Below, piece by piece: positions 51,130-59,765 of a stretch of 64,000 nt of DNA. Position 1 is the stretch's first letter. Every line of letters starts with the position of its first letter. The position numbers were made by a program, and so were the translations under genes. This stretch comes from CAVQEG01 sp963711465. GTDB taxonomy: Bacteria; Bacteroidota; Ignavibacteria; OLB7. Location: assembly GCA_963711465.1 (NCBI GenBank), contig CAVQEG010000001.1, positions 496,001-560,000 on the forward strand. The letters are read 5' to 3'. The notes under the pieces are model-generated. The model was not told where the DNA came from. It saw nothing but the letters and a program-made list of their open reading frames with translations, and ran no database searches.

Positions 51130-52539
51130 GTGGGCACGACCGTGGAATACAGAACCGAACGCGATACGATGGGGGAGATGCAGGTCCCCGCAGATCGGTA
51201 TTACGGCGCGCAGACGGCGCGTTCACTGCAGAACTTTCGAATCGGTGGCGACCGATTTCCGCGCGAGCTCATCCGCGCGCTCGGGATCGTCAAGCAGGCC
51301 GCTGCGATGACCAACCGCGATCTCGGAGTGTTGCCCGAGGACAAGGCCGAGCTCGTCGTCCGGGCTGCGGCAGAAGTGATCGACGGCCGGCTCGATGATC
51401 ATTTCCCGCTGGTCGTCTGGCAAACCGGAAGCGGTACGCAGTCGAACATGAACGCCAACGAGGTGATCGCCAACCGCGCGATCGAGATGGCGGGAGGCGT
51501 GCTTGGCTCGAAGTCGCCGATCCATCCGAACGACGACGTCAATCGTGGACAGTCCTCGAACGACGTCTTCCCGACGGCGATGCATGTCGCCGCAGCCGAG
51601 CGGATCGTGCGCCACCTGATTCCGCGAGTCGAGGCGCTGCGGGACGTTCTGAAGGCAAAGAGCGACGAATTCATGACGGTGGTGAAGATCGGCCGCACGC
51701 ATCTGATGGACGCCACGCCCCTCACGCTGGGGCAGGAGATCTCCGGATGGGTGCAGCAGCTGGACAACGGACTGAAGCGTATCGCGCAGGCACTCGACGG
51801 GCTCTACGAGCTGGCGCTGGGAGGCACGGCGGTGGGAACGGGGCTCAATACACACCCGGAGTTCGCCGAGCGTGTGGCCGCGCAGATCGCCGAGATCACC
51901 GGGCTGCCGTTTCGAACGGCGCCGAACAAGTTCGAATCACTGGCTGCGCACGACGCGGTGGTCTTCACCTCGGGCGCGCTCAAGACGCTGGCGACGTCTC
52001 TGTTCAAGATCGCCAACGACGTTCGCTGGCTTGCCTCGGGTCCACGCAGCGGGATCGGCGAGATCACGATTCCGGCGAACGAGCCGGGCAGTTCGATCAT
52101 GCCGGGGAAGGTGAATCCGACGCAGGCGGAGGCGATGACGATGGTGTGCGCCCAGGTATTCGGCAACGACACGGCGATCACCGTCGGCGGGATGTCGGGC
52201 AATTTCGAGCTGAACGTCTACAAGCCGCTGATGATCTTCAATCTTCTGAATTCCATCCGACTGCTTGGCGACGCCTCGGAGAGTTTCAACGAGCACTGCG
52301 TAGCAGGGCTTGAGCCGAACGAGAAGGGAATCCGGACGCATCTGGAGAATTCGCTCATGCTCGTCACGGCGCTCAATCCGCACATCGGCTACGACAACGC
52401 GGCGAAGATCGCGAAGAAGGCGCATGCCGAGGGCACGACGTTGCGCCGGGCCGCGCTGGACCTCGAGCTGCTGAGCGAGGAACAGTTTGACGAGTGGGTA
52501 CGGCCGGAGCACATGGTGGGAAACGGCCGGAAGGGATGA
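51130..52539 (+). CDS. fumC: class II fumarate hydratase
   Basis: A 469-residue fumarase of the citric acid cycle interconverting fumarate and malate without an iron-sulfur cluster. Conserved regions are GSGTQSNMNANEVIANRA, GQSSNDVFPTAMH, KIGRTHLMDATPLTLGQE with the catalytic His, and the signature loop GSSIMPGKVNPTQ. The start GTG at 51130 gives VEYRTERDTMGEMQVPAD, which aligns with known FumC N-termini; the ATG at 51169 would cut into this. Length is standard for the family. Confidence 0.94.
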   Translation: MGTTVEYRTERDTMGEMQVPADRYYGAQTARSLQNFRIGGDRFPRELIRALGIVKQAAAMTNRDLGVLPEDKAELVVRAAAEVIDGRLDDHFPLVVWQTGSGTQSNMNANEVIANRAIEMAGGVLGSKSPIHPNDDVNRGQSSNDVFPTAMHVAAAERIVRHLIPRVEALRDVLKAKSDEFMTVVKIGRTHLMDATPLTLGQEISGWVQQLDNGLKRIAQALDGLYELALGGTAVGTGLNTHPEFAERVAAQIAEITGLPFRTAPNKFESLAAHDAVVFTSGALKTLATSLFKIANDVRWLASGPRSGIGEITIPANEPGSSIMPGKVNPTQAEAMTMVCAQVFGNDTAITVGGMSGNFELNVYKPLMIFNLLNSIRLLGDASESFNEHCVAGLEPNEKGIRTHLENSLMLVTALNPHIGYDNAAKIAKKAHAEGTTLRRAALDLELLSEEQFDEWVRPEHMVGNGRKG

Positions 52540-52595
52540 GCGACGCAGCGCGGGATGCGAGGCAGAATTCACGACGCCCTACACTTCTTGAATCC

Positions 52596-54869
52596 ATGCG
52601 AAGGCAGACGACACTCCCCATGGCGGCGCTTTGTGCGCTCCTGATCGGCCCTGTCTGTGGCGGCACATTGGCGGCACATGCGCAGACGGCGGAGATCCGT
52701 GTCGTGCACGCGGCACCGGGCACCGGCAGCATCGACGCGATCGTGGGCGACACGGCGCTGGGCGATGCGGCGCAGTTCACCTCGAGATCGATCGCGTATG
52801 CATCGGCGTCGCGGTCGTTTCAGGTCGACACGGGTTCGACCCGAGTGCGCGTGAGATCGAGTTCCGATCCTGGGGCGACGATCCTGGCGGGGGATCTGCG
52901 AGCGGTGCCTGGGCAGCGACTCGACGTGGTGCTGCTCAACGAGCCGGCGTTCATCGAATCTGCGACGATGACGTATCCGATCGACATGCCGGTCAGTGGC
53001 GATGCGGTTCATCTGCGGGTATTCAACGCGGCCGCGAACGCAGCGCCGTTCGACGTGACGCTGCGGGATGTCTCGGGAGCGGCGGTGGTGGACAGCGCCG
53101 TCGGATTCAAGCACGCGACGACATTCGGGACGTTCGCACCGGGGCTGTTGGAGGTGGAGGCGACCGATCGGAGCACGGGCGAGCGGATGGCGTACGGCGT
53201 ACGACTGATCGAAGGCGGGACGAACGCGACGGTACTGATCATCGGGGTACCCGGCGCACTTCGGATCGTGCTGCTTGACGAGGCGCGCACGGCGCCCCAG
53301 TCTCCGTTATTGCAATTCGGCGACGGGCAGTCGCGTGTGCGATTCGTCAACGTCGGCGCTCCGACGATGCTGTCGTCGTTTCTGCTCGACACGATGTCCG
53401 TCGCGGCAGTTGGAGCCGACTCTGCAACGGCGATGGCCTCGACGACGGCCGGTGCCCATTCGGTCGGCTTCGTTCCGGTCGACGGCACCGTGCATCTCGA
53501 CGGGCGCGATGTCGACTGCCGTCCGAACACGGCCTACACAGTTTTCGCGTACGGAACGGCCCCGGGGGATTTCCACACGTCCGTACTCGATCGCCTCACC
53601 GACCGGGCAACGGCGTCGGACAGCGTTCGCGTTCGCCTCGTGAACGTCTCGGCAGTGGACGTGCCGCTGCATGTCGTGGCACTCGACCGCAATCGCAATC
53701 AGATGGAGGCATCGCTTGCGGCGGGTGGGTCGACCGAGTACACGTCGCTTCGCGCAGGGCGTGTGAGCTTCGTCATCGATGAGGGGGACGGAACCGTGCT
53801 TGCGCGGCGCAGCGGTGCATTTCACGGCGGTTCGACGATGACCCTGCTGCTTTCCGGCGGCTCCGATCAGCGATCGTTGCGCGTGCTGGCACTCGACGAC
53901 AGCGACGAGCAGGTGGAGGCACTTCGATCGCTGGAAGAGGCCACCGGTCGTCTGCGCGTGGTGAATCTCGTTGCGTCCGGCAGCGCCTACGACGCCTTCA
54001 TCGGTGATGCGTCCGTGCCGGCCGCGACAGTTGACTATCGCGAGGCCAGCGAGGCCGTTCGAGCCAGCGATTCGGTGCGGCTTCGGATCGCTCCGACCGG
54101 TGCCGGGGCCGGCGCAGCGGTGATCGATACGGTGGTCGTCGCGGGTCTGGATTCGCTTACGGAGGTATTCCTCGTGCCGCAACAGGGGCGGAGTGAGCCG
54201 CGTGCCGAGGTGCTGCAGAGCTACGTGGGAGCCGATGCGACGCCGGAGACGATGCAGCTTCGGATGCTCAACGCGGTGACGCAGCCCGCTCCGCTCGATC
54301 TCTCCGCTCGTCCGTCCACCGGCTCCGAACTGCGCTACGATCTCGGCATCGGTACGTTCGTCGACTTCACGCCCATTGCGGCGGGTGACGGAATGGTTGT
54401 GGTGTACACCGGAACGCACGACTCGGTGATGATCGCTGCGCCGGTGCCGTTCGACGCGGGTCGCCACCTCACGCTGATTGCGACCGGATCGAATGCGGAC
54501 GGCGATCATATCGTGCTCAGTCTGCTCTTCGACGACGACACTACGGCGCAGCGTCCGCTATGGATGCTGCGCGACCCGGCGGCGGTTCCCACGAACGTGG
54601 CGGCAGCGGCATCCGGCGTTTCGATCCACCCGAATCCCGTTTCACAACGGTGCTCGGTGTCCTTCGATCTGGCGCGCGCCTGCGGCGTACGTCTGGTGCT
54701 GGTAGACGACGGAGGCAGAGTGGTGAGCGAGGTGTTCGAAGGAGCGCGCCCCGCGGGCCGGAGCGACGTCCTGATCGACGCCACTGCGATTCCCGCGGGG
54801 CACTACTTCCTGGTACTGACCGGTTCGTCAGGTCACCCAGTCATCCGCCGGCTGATCGTGGTCCGTTGA
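52596..54869 (+). CDS. T9SS cargo: secreted protein with repeated DUF4397-like domains
   Basis: A 757-residue exported protein. The signal peptide ends around residue 29 (TLAAHAQ). Repeated beta domains each begin with a strand like IRVVHAAPGTGSIDAIVGD, VRVRLVNVSAVDVPLHVVAL, LRVVNLVASGSAYDAFIGD or MQLRMLNAVTQPAPLDL. This is the DUF4397 pattern, a family of cell-surface Ig-like repeats of unknown function, with about six copies, some degenerate. The last 75 residues are a T9SS type A sorting domain (SIHPNPVSQRCSVSFDL ... IPAGHYFLVL). The frame extends upstream into fumC, but the ATG at 52596 fits the signal peptide. Confidence 0.85.
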   Translation: MRRQTTLPMAALCALLIGPVCGGTLAAHAQTAEIRVVHAAPGTGSIDAIVGDTALGDAAQFTSRSIAYASASRSFQVDTGSTRVRVRSSSDPGATILAGDLRAVPGQRLDVVLLNEPAFIESATMTYPIDMPVSGDAVHLRVFNAAANAAPFDVTLRDVSGAAVVDSAVGFKHATTFGTFAPGLLEVEATDRSTGERMAYGVRLIEGGTNATVLIIGVPGALRIVLLDEARTAPQSPLLQFGDGQSRVRFVNVGAPTMLSSFLLDTMSVAAVGADSATAMASTTAGAHSVGFVPVDGTVHLDGRDVDCRPNTAYTVFAYGTAPGDFHTSVLDRLTDRATASDSVRVRLVNVSAVDVPLHVVALDRNRNQMEASLAAGGSTEYTSLRAGRVSFVIDEGDGTVLARRSGAFHGGSTMTLLLSGGSDQRSLRVLALDDSDEQVEALRSLEEATGRLRVVNLVASGSAYDAFIGDASVPAATVDYREASEAVRASDSVRLRIAPTGAGAGAAVIDTVVVAGLDSLTEVFLVPQQGRSEPRAEVLQSYVGADATPETMQLRMLNAVTQPAPLDLSARPSTGSELRYDLGIGTFVDFTPIAAGDGMVVVYTGTHDSVMIAAPVPFDAGRHLTLIATGSNADGDHIVLSLLFDDDTTAQRPLWMLRDPAAVPTNVAAAASGVSIHPNPVSQRCSVSFDLARACGVRLVLVDDGGRVVSEVFEGARPAGRSDVLIDATAIPAGHYFLVLTGSSGHPVIRRLIVVR

Positions 54870-54889
54870 GCCGGCGGCGTGATACGGGG

Positions 54890-55522
54890 TCATTGGCCAA
54901 TTGAAATCGAAGCGGTGGTCACGCGGGGATAGCGGTAGAAGACGTCCATGGTGGCGTAGACACCCTGGCTCCGGCGAAGAGAACCCGGCGTGATGCCGAC
55001 CCCGACGACGCCATCCATCTTGCCCTTTGCGAGCAGATTGGCGTGATGCGCGGGACTGAGTATCCACTGGGTGACGATGTAGCGGGCCATTTCGTCGTAG
55101 GTCCGGTATTCTTTCCGAACGGGATCCCACGGGCAGTAAAAGCCGGCATTCTCGGCACCATAGGAATCGTCCGGTCCGCCCAGTTTCATGTACCTGTCGC
55201 CGAGACTCTGCATTCCTGGCACGTCGGCCACGTGGGTTACGCGGGCGATGCGCGCCTGGTACTTCGACATCCATTCGGCGCCACTGGTGGCCTGCGGCTG
55301 GACCGGCAGCGCTTCGAGTCCGTTGAGCACGCGGAAGTGATTGACGTATTCGACCGTCCGACGTGCAAGCAGCTGGCAGTCGACACTGCCGCTTATGCGT
55401 TCGCGGAGTTGCGGCGCATCGATCGGCAGCGGAGCGAGGACCGACGGAGCGGCCGCTGCGCAGCCCGTCACGACCATTGCCAATGCGAACATCGGGAAGA
55501 GGAGGAGAGAGGAACGGTTCAT
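54890..55522 (-). CDS. CAP-domain (SCP/PR1-like) lipoprotein
   Basis: A 210-residue envelope lipoprotein. The lipobox VTGC places the acylated Cys at residue 21. The CAP fold is marked by EYVNHFRVLNGLEALPV, AEWMSKYQARIARVTH with the first His, YGAENAGF, and MARYIVTQWILSPAHHANLL with the second His site, so the cavity residues look intact. Bacterial CAP proteins are secreted, and their activity is mostly unknown. It faces a T9SS cargo gene tail to tail with a 20-nt gap. AATTATTTATG upstream is AT-rich and probably promoter DNA shared with uvrC. Confidence 0.85.
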   Translation of the reverse strand: MNRSSLLLFPMFALAMVVTGCAAAAPSVLAPLPIDAPQLRERISGSVDCQLLARRTVEYVNHFRVLNGLEALPVQPQATSGAEWMSKYQARIARVTHVADVPGMQSLGDRYMKLGGPDDSYGAENAGFYCPWDPVRKEYRTYDEMARYIVTQWILSPAHHANLLAKGKMDGVVGVGITPGSLRRSQGVYATMDVFYRYPRVTTASISIGQ

Positions 55523-55616
55523 AATGAAGCGACGCGAGAGCCGTTGTGAAAATTATTTATGTACGGAGAGGGTGTTTACGCGGGGAACGACGCACACCTG
55601 GCGGCGTCATTCAAGG

Positions 55617-57599
55617 ATGTGTTCGACGGGAAGTGACAACGACGAATCAATCGTGAGCGAAGGAAAGGACGATAGCGATCGCGGGAGCGATACGGCTGGT
55701 AGTGCGGCGGCCGCAGGGAATGCGTCGCCGGCTGGACTGTCGCTGGAAGACAAGCTCGATAACGTACCGAGCGATCCCGGAGTGTACCAATACAAAGATT
55801 CCTCCGGAACTGTCATCTATGTCGGAAAGGCAAAGAACCTTCGGAGTCGAGTCCGAAGCTACTTTCAGCAGGGTCGGCCGCGCGATGCAAAGACGCGTGC
55901 ACTGGTTGCGAAGATCGCAGATCTCGAGGTCATCGTCACAGACTCGGCCGTCGAGGCGCTGATCCTCGAGGACACGCTGATCAAGAAGCTCCGTCCCCGC
56001 TACAACGTGCTGCTCAAGGACGACAAGAGCTATCCGTACATCCGGGTGACGAGCGAGCCGTTCCCACGCGTCTTTGCCACCCGTCGCATCGTCCGTGACG
56101 GCAGCCGCTACTTCGGACCGTACACCGACGCCAAGTACGTTCGCCATCTGCTCAAGACGCTGCGGTCAATCTTCACGATCCGCAGTTGTGACTGGAACCT
56201 CACCGACGAGACGGTGGCCGAACGACGCTACAAGGTCTGCCTCGACTACCACATCGGCAAATGTCTCGGGCCCTGCGAGGGACTGCAGTCGCAGCAGCAC
56301 TACGCCGGAATGATCGATCAGGTGGTGCAGGTGCTCAAGGGAAAGACGCGCGATCTGGAGCGGACCCTCGAGCTCGACATGGAACACCTGGCCGAGGCGA
56401 TGCGATTCGAGGAGGCAGCGGATCTGCGTAACCGGCTGCAGAAGCTCCGCGAGTACTCCAGTCGGCAGAAGATGGTCGTAGAGGATCTCACCGACCGTGA
56501 CATCATTGCCTTTGCCGCGGAGGATGAAGACGCATGCGCGGTGATCCTCCGCGTTCGCGACGGCAAGCTCGTCGGCAAGCAGCAGCGAACGATGACGGGC
56601 GTACTGGAAATGCCGCGAGAGGAAATTCTCGAGACCATCATCCAGCGTCACTACACGGCGACCGAAGAGGTTCCCGAGGAACTGCTGCTGCCCTTCGACG
56701 TTGGTGAGGATCACGAACTGCTCGAGCGGTTCCTCACCGATCGCCGTGGCGAGGGCCGCGTTCGGATCGTCGTACCGAAGATCGGTGACAAGCAGAAGCT
56801 CGTCGCTCTGGCGCAGCACAACGCCACGTTTCTGCTGCAGGAACTGAAGCTCCAGCGCGCAAAGCGTGCCGATATGGTGCCGCATGCCGTGCAGAGTCTG
56901 CAGCGCGATCTGCGGCTGAAGTCCCTGCCGCGACGGATCGAATGCTTTGACAATTCCAACTTCCATGGAACCGATGCGGTCAGTTCCATGGTCTGCTTCA
57001 TTGACGGCAAGCCGCGTCGCAGCGAGTACCGACGCTACCGTATTCGAAGCGTTGAGGGACCGAACGACTTCGCATCGATGAAGGAGGTGGTAACCCGGCG
57101 CTACCGTCGCGTGATGAACGAGGGCTGGGCGCTGCCGGAGCTCATCGTCATCGACGGCGGAAAGGGGCAAGTCTCTGCCGCAGTCGAAGCGTTGCGGGAA
57201 CTCGATCTGGACCACATCCCGCTGGTCGGTCTTGCCAAGCGGCTCGAGGAGATCGTCCTTCCGGACCGGAGCGATACGTTGCTGCTGCCGAAGAGCTCCA
57301 GCAGTCTTCGGCTGCTGCAGCATCTTCGCGACGAAGCGCACCGCTTTGCGATCACGTTCCACCGCGAACTGCGCGCCCGACGCATGACGCAGTCGGAGCT
57401 GACGGAGATTCCCGGGGTGGGCCCCAAGACGCTCAAGCGCATCTTCGCGGCGTTCCCGTCAGTCACCGCTGTCTCCGAGGCCTCGCTCGAAACGCTCCAG
57501 GAGGCGCTTGGAAAGGCGACGGGCCGCAACGTCTACGAATTCTATCACGCCGAACCCTCCGACTCCGATGACGAGGGAGATTCGTCCTTCGAAGAATAA
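55617..57599 (+). CDS. uvrC: UvrABC excinuclease subunit C
   Basis: A roughly 660-residue nuclease making both incisions in nucleotide excision repair. The N-terminal GIY-YIG domain is GVYQYKDSSGTVIYVGKAKN (about residues 55-74). The UVR motif for UvrB binding follows (EAMRFEEAADLRNRLQKLRE), then the RNase H-like domain with ECFDNSNFHG and IVIDGGKGQ, and the helix-hairpin-helix pair (EIPGVGPKTLKRIF). About 40 acidic and Ser/Ala-rich residues precede the GIY-YIG domain, which is unusual; the ATG at 55617 is one choice and the GTG at 55653 another. An acidic companion gene follows 12 nt later. Confidence 0.92.
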   Translation: MCSTGSDNDESIVSEGKDDSDRGSDTAGSAAAAGNASPAGLSLEDKLDNVPSDPGVYQYKDSSGTVIYVGKAKNLRSRVRSYFQQGRPRDAKTRALVAKIADLEVIVTDSAVEALILEDTLIKKLRPRYNVLLKDDKSYPYIRVTSEPFPRVFATRRIVRDGSRYFGPYTDAKYVRHLLKTLRSIFTIRSCDWNLTDETVAERRYKVCLDYHIGKCLGPCEGLQSQQHYAGMIDQVVQVLKGKTRDLERTLELDMEHLAEAMRFEEAADLRNRLQKLREYSSRQKMVVEDLTDRDIIAFAAEDEDACAVILRVRDGKLVGKQQRTMTGVLEMPREEILETIIQRHYTATEEVPEELLLPFDVGEDHELLERFLTDRRGEGRVRIVVPKIGDKQKLVALAQHNATFLLQELKLQRAKRADMVPHAVQSLQRDLRLKSLPRRIECFDNSNFHGTDAVSSMVCFIDGKPRRSEYRRYRIRSVEGPNDFASMKEVVTRRYRRVMNEGWALPELIVIDGGKGQVSAAVEALRELDLDHIPLVGLAKRLEEIVLPDRSDTLLLPKSSSSLRLLQHLRDEAHRFAITFHRELRARRMTQSELTEIPGVGPKTLKRIFAAFPSVTAVSEASLETLQEALGKATGRNVYEFYHAEPSDSDDEGDSSFEE

Positions 57600-57611
57600 C
57601 TGAGCTCAACC

Positions 57612-58775
57612 ATGACACGATTTCAGCCGGGCGACGTTCTCACCTTTCCGCTGCGAGGCGACATCTACGGGGTCGCCAAGATCATTCACGTGGAGGATCT
57701 CGCACTGCACGACAACTACCACCTCGAAGTGTTCGACATGCTGGTCGAGGGAGCCGAGGAAATCATCGATGAATTCGGTCAGCACTCGCGCATCCACGAC
57801 GTCGAGATTCCCGTCGATACACCGATTGCGGTCGATCACGTCGCGCTGACCGAGGAAGCCCTCCTGGCGAGTGCGCCCGTCAAGATCGCCGAGCATCCCC
57901 TCGATGAACGTGAACTCATCGGCTATCACGTCTGGGTGCAGATGCGCTACCAGGAGGCCGTTCGGCAGGGACTCATCCGCGAGCGGAACGATGAGCCGGA
58001 GGATGTGGATGAATTCGAGGTGGTCGACGACGACGAGGCGTACGACGAGGAGGCGTTCGAAGAGGGAGAGGAGGCGGTCGAATCCGAGGACGACGAGGCG
58101 ACGCTCGAAGAAGCCGAAGCCGTTGGCGCCGCTGGCGAAGGGGAAGAGGAACCGCCGGCAACGCGGACGGTGACCGTCGATGTGAAACGGTGGCATCGCG
58201 TCACCTTCGAAATCCCCGTCGACAAAATGCTCTTCGAGAATTACGATGAGATCGCCGCGCCGCAGGGGCGCGAGTCGAGCCGCCTGGAGGAATACCTGTC
58301 CTCCCACTTCAACGAAGGCAACGTCGAGGCGATCAACGATCTGGTGGCGCGGTTCCTCAGCGGCGATTACGGCGCCGGACACGAGCTGCTCGACTTCGGC
58401 GCCCCGGCCGCGACGGCACTTGCCTCCACACTCGCTGGTGAGGTCGATCCGGAGCTGGCCGACGACATCCTCCGAATTCTCACCGAGATGGGGATCGACC
58501 CGGGCTATCAGCAGGTGGTCGAATTCCTCGAACGGCACGGCGACCTCGACAACGACCCGCTGGCGCTGCCGGCGGCCCGCAACTACTGCTACGCCGTGAT
58601 GATCACCGGTGGCGATCCGCCTCCGCTGCGTCCGTATCTCGAACGGCTCGAGACGTGGGATCACCCCGAGCTCGAGGACGATCTGCGGCTTGCCAGGCAG
58701 GCCGTCGCCGAGACGCCGCGGACCGAGCCCGAAGGACCGTCCACCGGTCAGTCGAGCGATCCGTTCGGACTGTAG
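57612..58775 (+). CDS. uncharacterised acidic protein encoded after uvrC
   Basis: A 387-residue soluble protein in probable operon with uvrC (12-nt gap). The N-terminal 110 residues start FQPGDVLTFPLRGDIYGVAKII, a beta-barrel-like opening similar in pattern to Imm26-type or SH3-like small domains. A very acidic linker follows at about 130-180 (VVDDDEAYDEEAFEEGEEAV and on). The C-terminal 190 residues begin with a second beta segment (VTVDVKRWHRVTFEIPVDKM) and continue as helical, ARM/HEAT-like repeats. I do not recognise the family and propose no function. It converges on the SDR gene with a 12-nt gap. Confidence 0.65.
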   Translation: MTRFQPGDVLTFPLRGDIYGVAKIIHVEDLALHDNYHLEVFDMLVEGAEEIIDEFGQHSRIHDVEIPVDTPIAVDHVALTEEALLASAPVKIAEHPLDERELIGYHVWVQMRYQEAVRQGLIRERNDEPEDVDEFEVVDDDEAYDEEAFEEGEEAVESEDDEATLEEAEAVGAAGEGEEEPPATRTVTVDVKRWHRVTFEIPVDKMLFENYDEIAAPQGRESSRLEEYLSSHFNEGNVEAINDLVARFLSGDYGAGHELLDFGAPAATALASTLAGEVDPELADDILRILTEMGIDPGYQQVVEFLERHGDLDNDPLALPAARNYCYAVMITGGDPPPLRPYLERLETWDHPELEDDLRLARQAVAETPRTEPEGPSTGQSSDPFGL

Positions 58776-58787
58776 CCGTCGCGCATG

Positions 58788-59564
58788 CTACTGCCCGTCG
58801 CGTCGGACGAGTGTCGAGGTCGCCTGCGCTTCGGGCATCAGCAGAAGTTCGTGCACATTGACATGTGGCGGTCGGGTGGCACAGAAGAGAACAGCCTCGG
58901 CGACGTCGTCGCCTGTCAGCGGCGTCATTCCCTGATAGGTCGCCGCCGCGCGCTGCTCGTCGCCGCGGAAGCGCACCGTGGAGAATTCCGTTTCCACCAG
59001 GCCGGGATCGACGGAGCTCACGCGGACGTGCGTGCCGAGGACGTCGATCTGCATTCCACGTGTGAGCGCCCGCACCGCGTGCTTGCTGGCACAGTAGACG
59101 TTTCCCCTCGGATAGACCTCTCGACCGGCGATCGAGCCGATGTTGATGATGTGACCGCGGTCGCGCTCCACCATGCCGGGCAGCACCGCACGCGTGACGT
59201 AGAGCAGACCCTTCACATTCGTATCGATCATTTCCTCCCAATCATCGATCGACCCCTCCCACAGTGGATCGAGTCCCCGACTCAGTCCTGCGTTGTTGAC
59301 CAGAATGTCGATCTCACGCCACTCCTCGGGAAGTTCGGCGATGGCCCGCTGTACCGCATCGGCATCACGGACGTCGAGTTCGACTGTGAGCACATCCGAT
59401 GCGCCGTCGGTGTAGAGTTCAGCGGCGACTGCCTCGAGTCGCTCCAAGCGTCGTGCGGCGACGATGATTCGCGAACCCGCGCCGGCAAAGGCGGAGGCGC
59501 AGGCAGCGCCGATGCCGGCCGAGGCGCCGGTGATCATGACGATGCTGTCGGTCAGGTCGAGCAT
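58788..59564 (-). CDS. short-chain dehydrogenase (YdfG-like NADP-dependent oxidoreductase)
   Basis: A 258-residue classical SDR. The cofactor motif TGASAGIGAACASAF lies at residues 12-26, with ARRLERL suggesting NADP(H) preference. The NNAG stretch is LVNNAGLSRG, the active-site Ser is in INIGSIAGREVYP, and the catalytic YCASKHA follows. The closest general pattern is YdfG, which reduces 3-hydroxy acids such as 3-hydroxypropionate or serine; exact substrate unknown. It is a single gene, divergent from the Cys-repeat cargo gene. Confidence 0.85.
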   Translation of the reverse strand: MLDLTDSIVMITGASAGIGAACASAFAGAGSRIIVAARRLERLEAVAAELYTDGASDVLTVELDVRDADAVQRAIAELPEEWREIDILVNNAGLSRGLDPLWEGSIDDWEEMIDTNVKGLLYVTRAVLPGMVERDRGHIINIGSIAGREVYPRGNVYCASKHAVRALTRGMQIDVLGTHVRVSSVDPGLVETEFSTVRFRGDEQRAAATYQGMTPLTGDDVAEAVLFCATRPPHVNVHELLLMPEAQATSTLVRRDGQ

Positions 59565-59765
59565 GTGGTTGAATCAGCGTTGGTTGGTTGTGTCGTGTGT
59601 CGGTTCGAGTATCCTCGGCGCCGTCGCGAACCGCCGGCGCCACACGTCCTCCCAAGATAGCCCGGCCGCGTCCGACCGCCCGATGACCCGGCCGATGGCA
59701 CCGTTTCTGTATGTTGCGGGCCGTTTCACACACGTCGATCCCGAGCTGTTCAAGAGGGTTAACCC

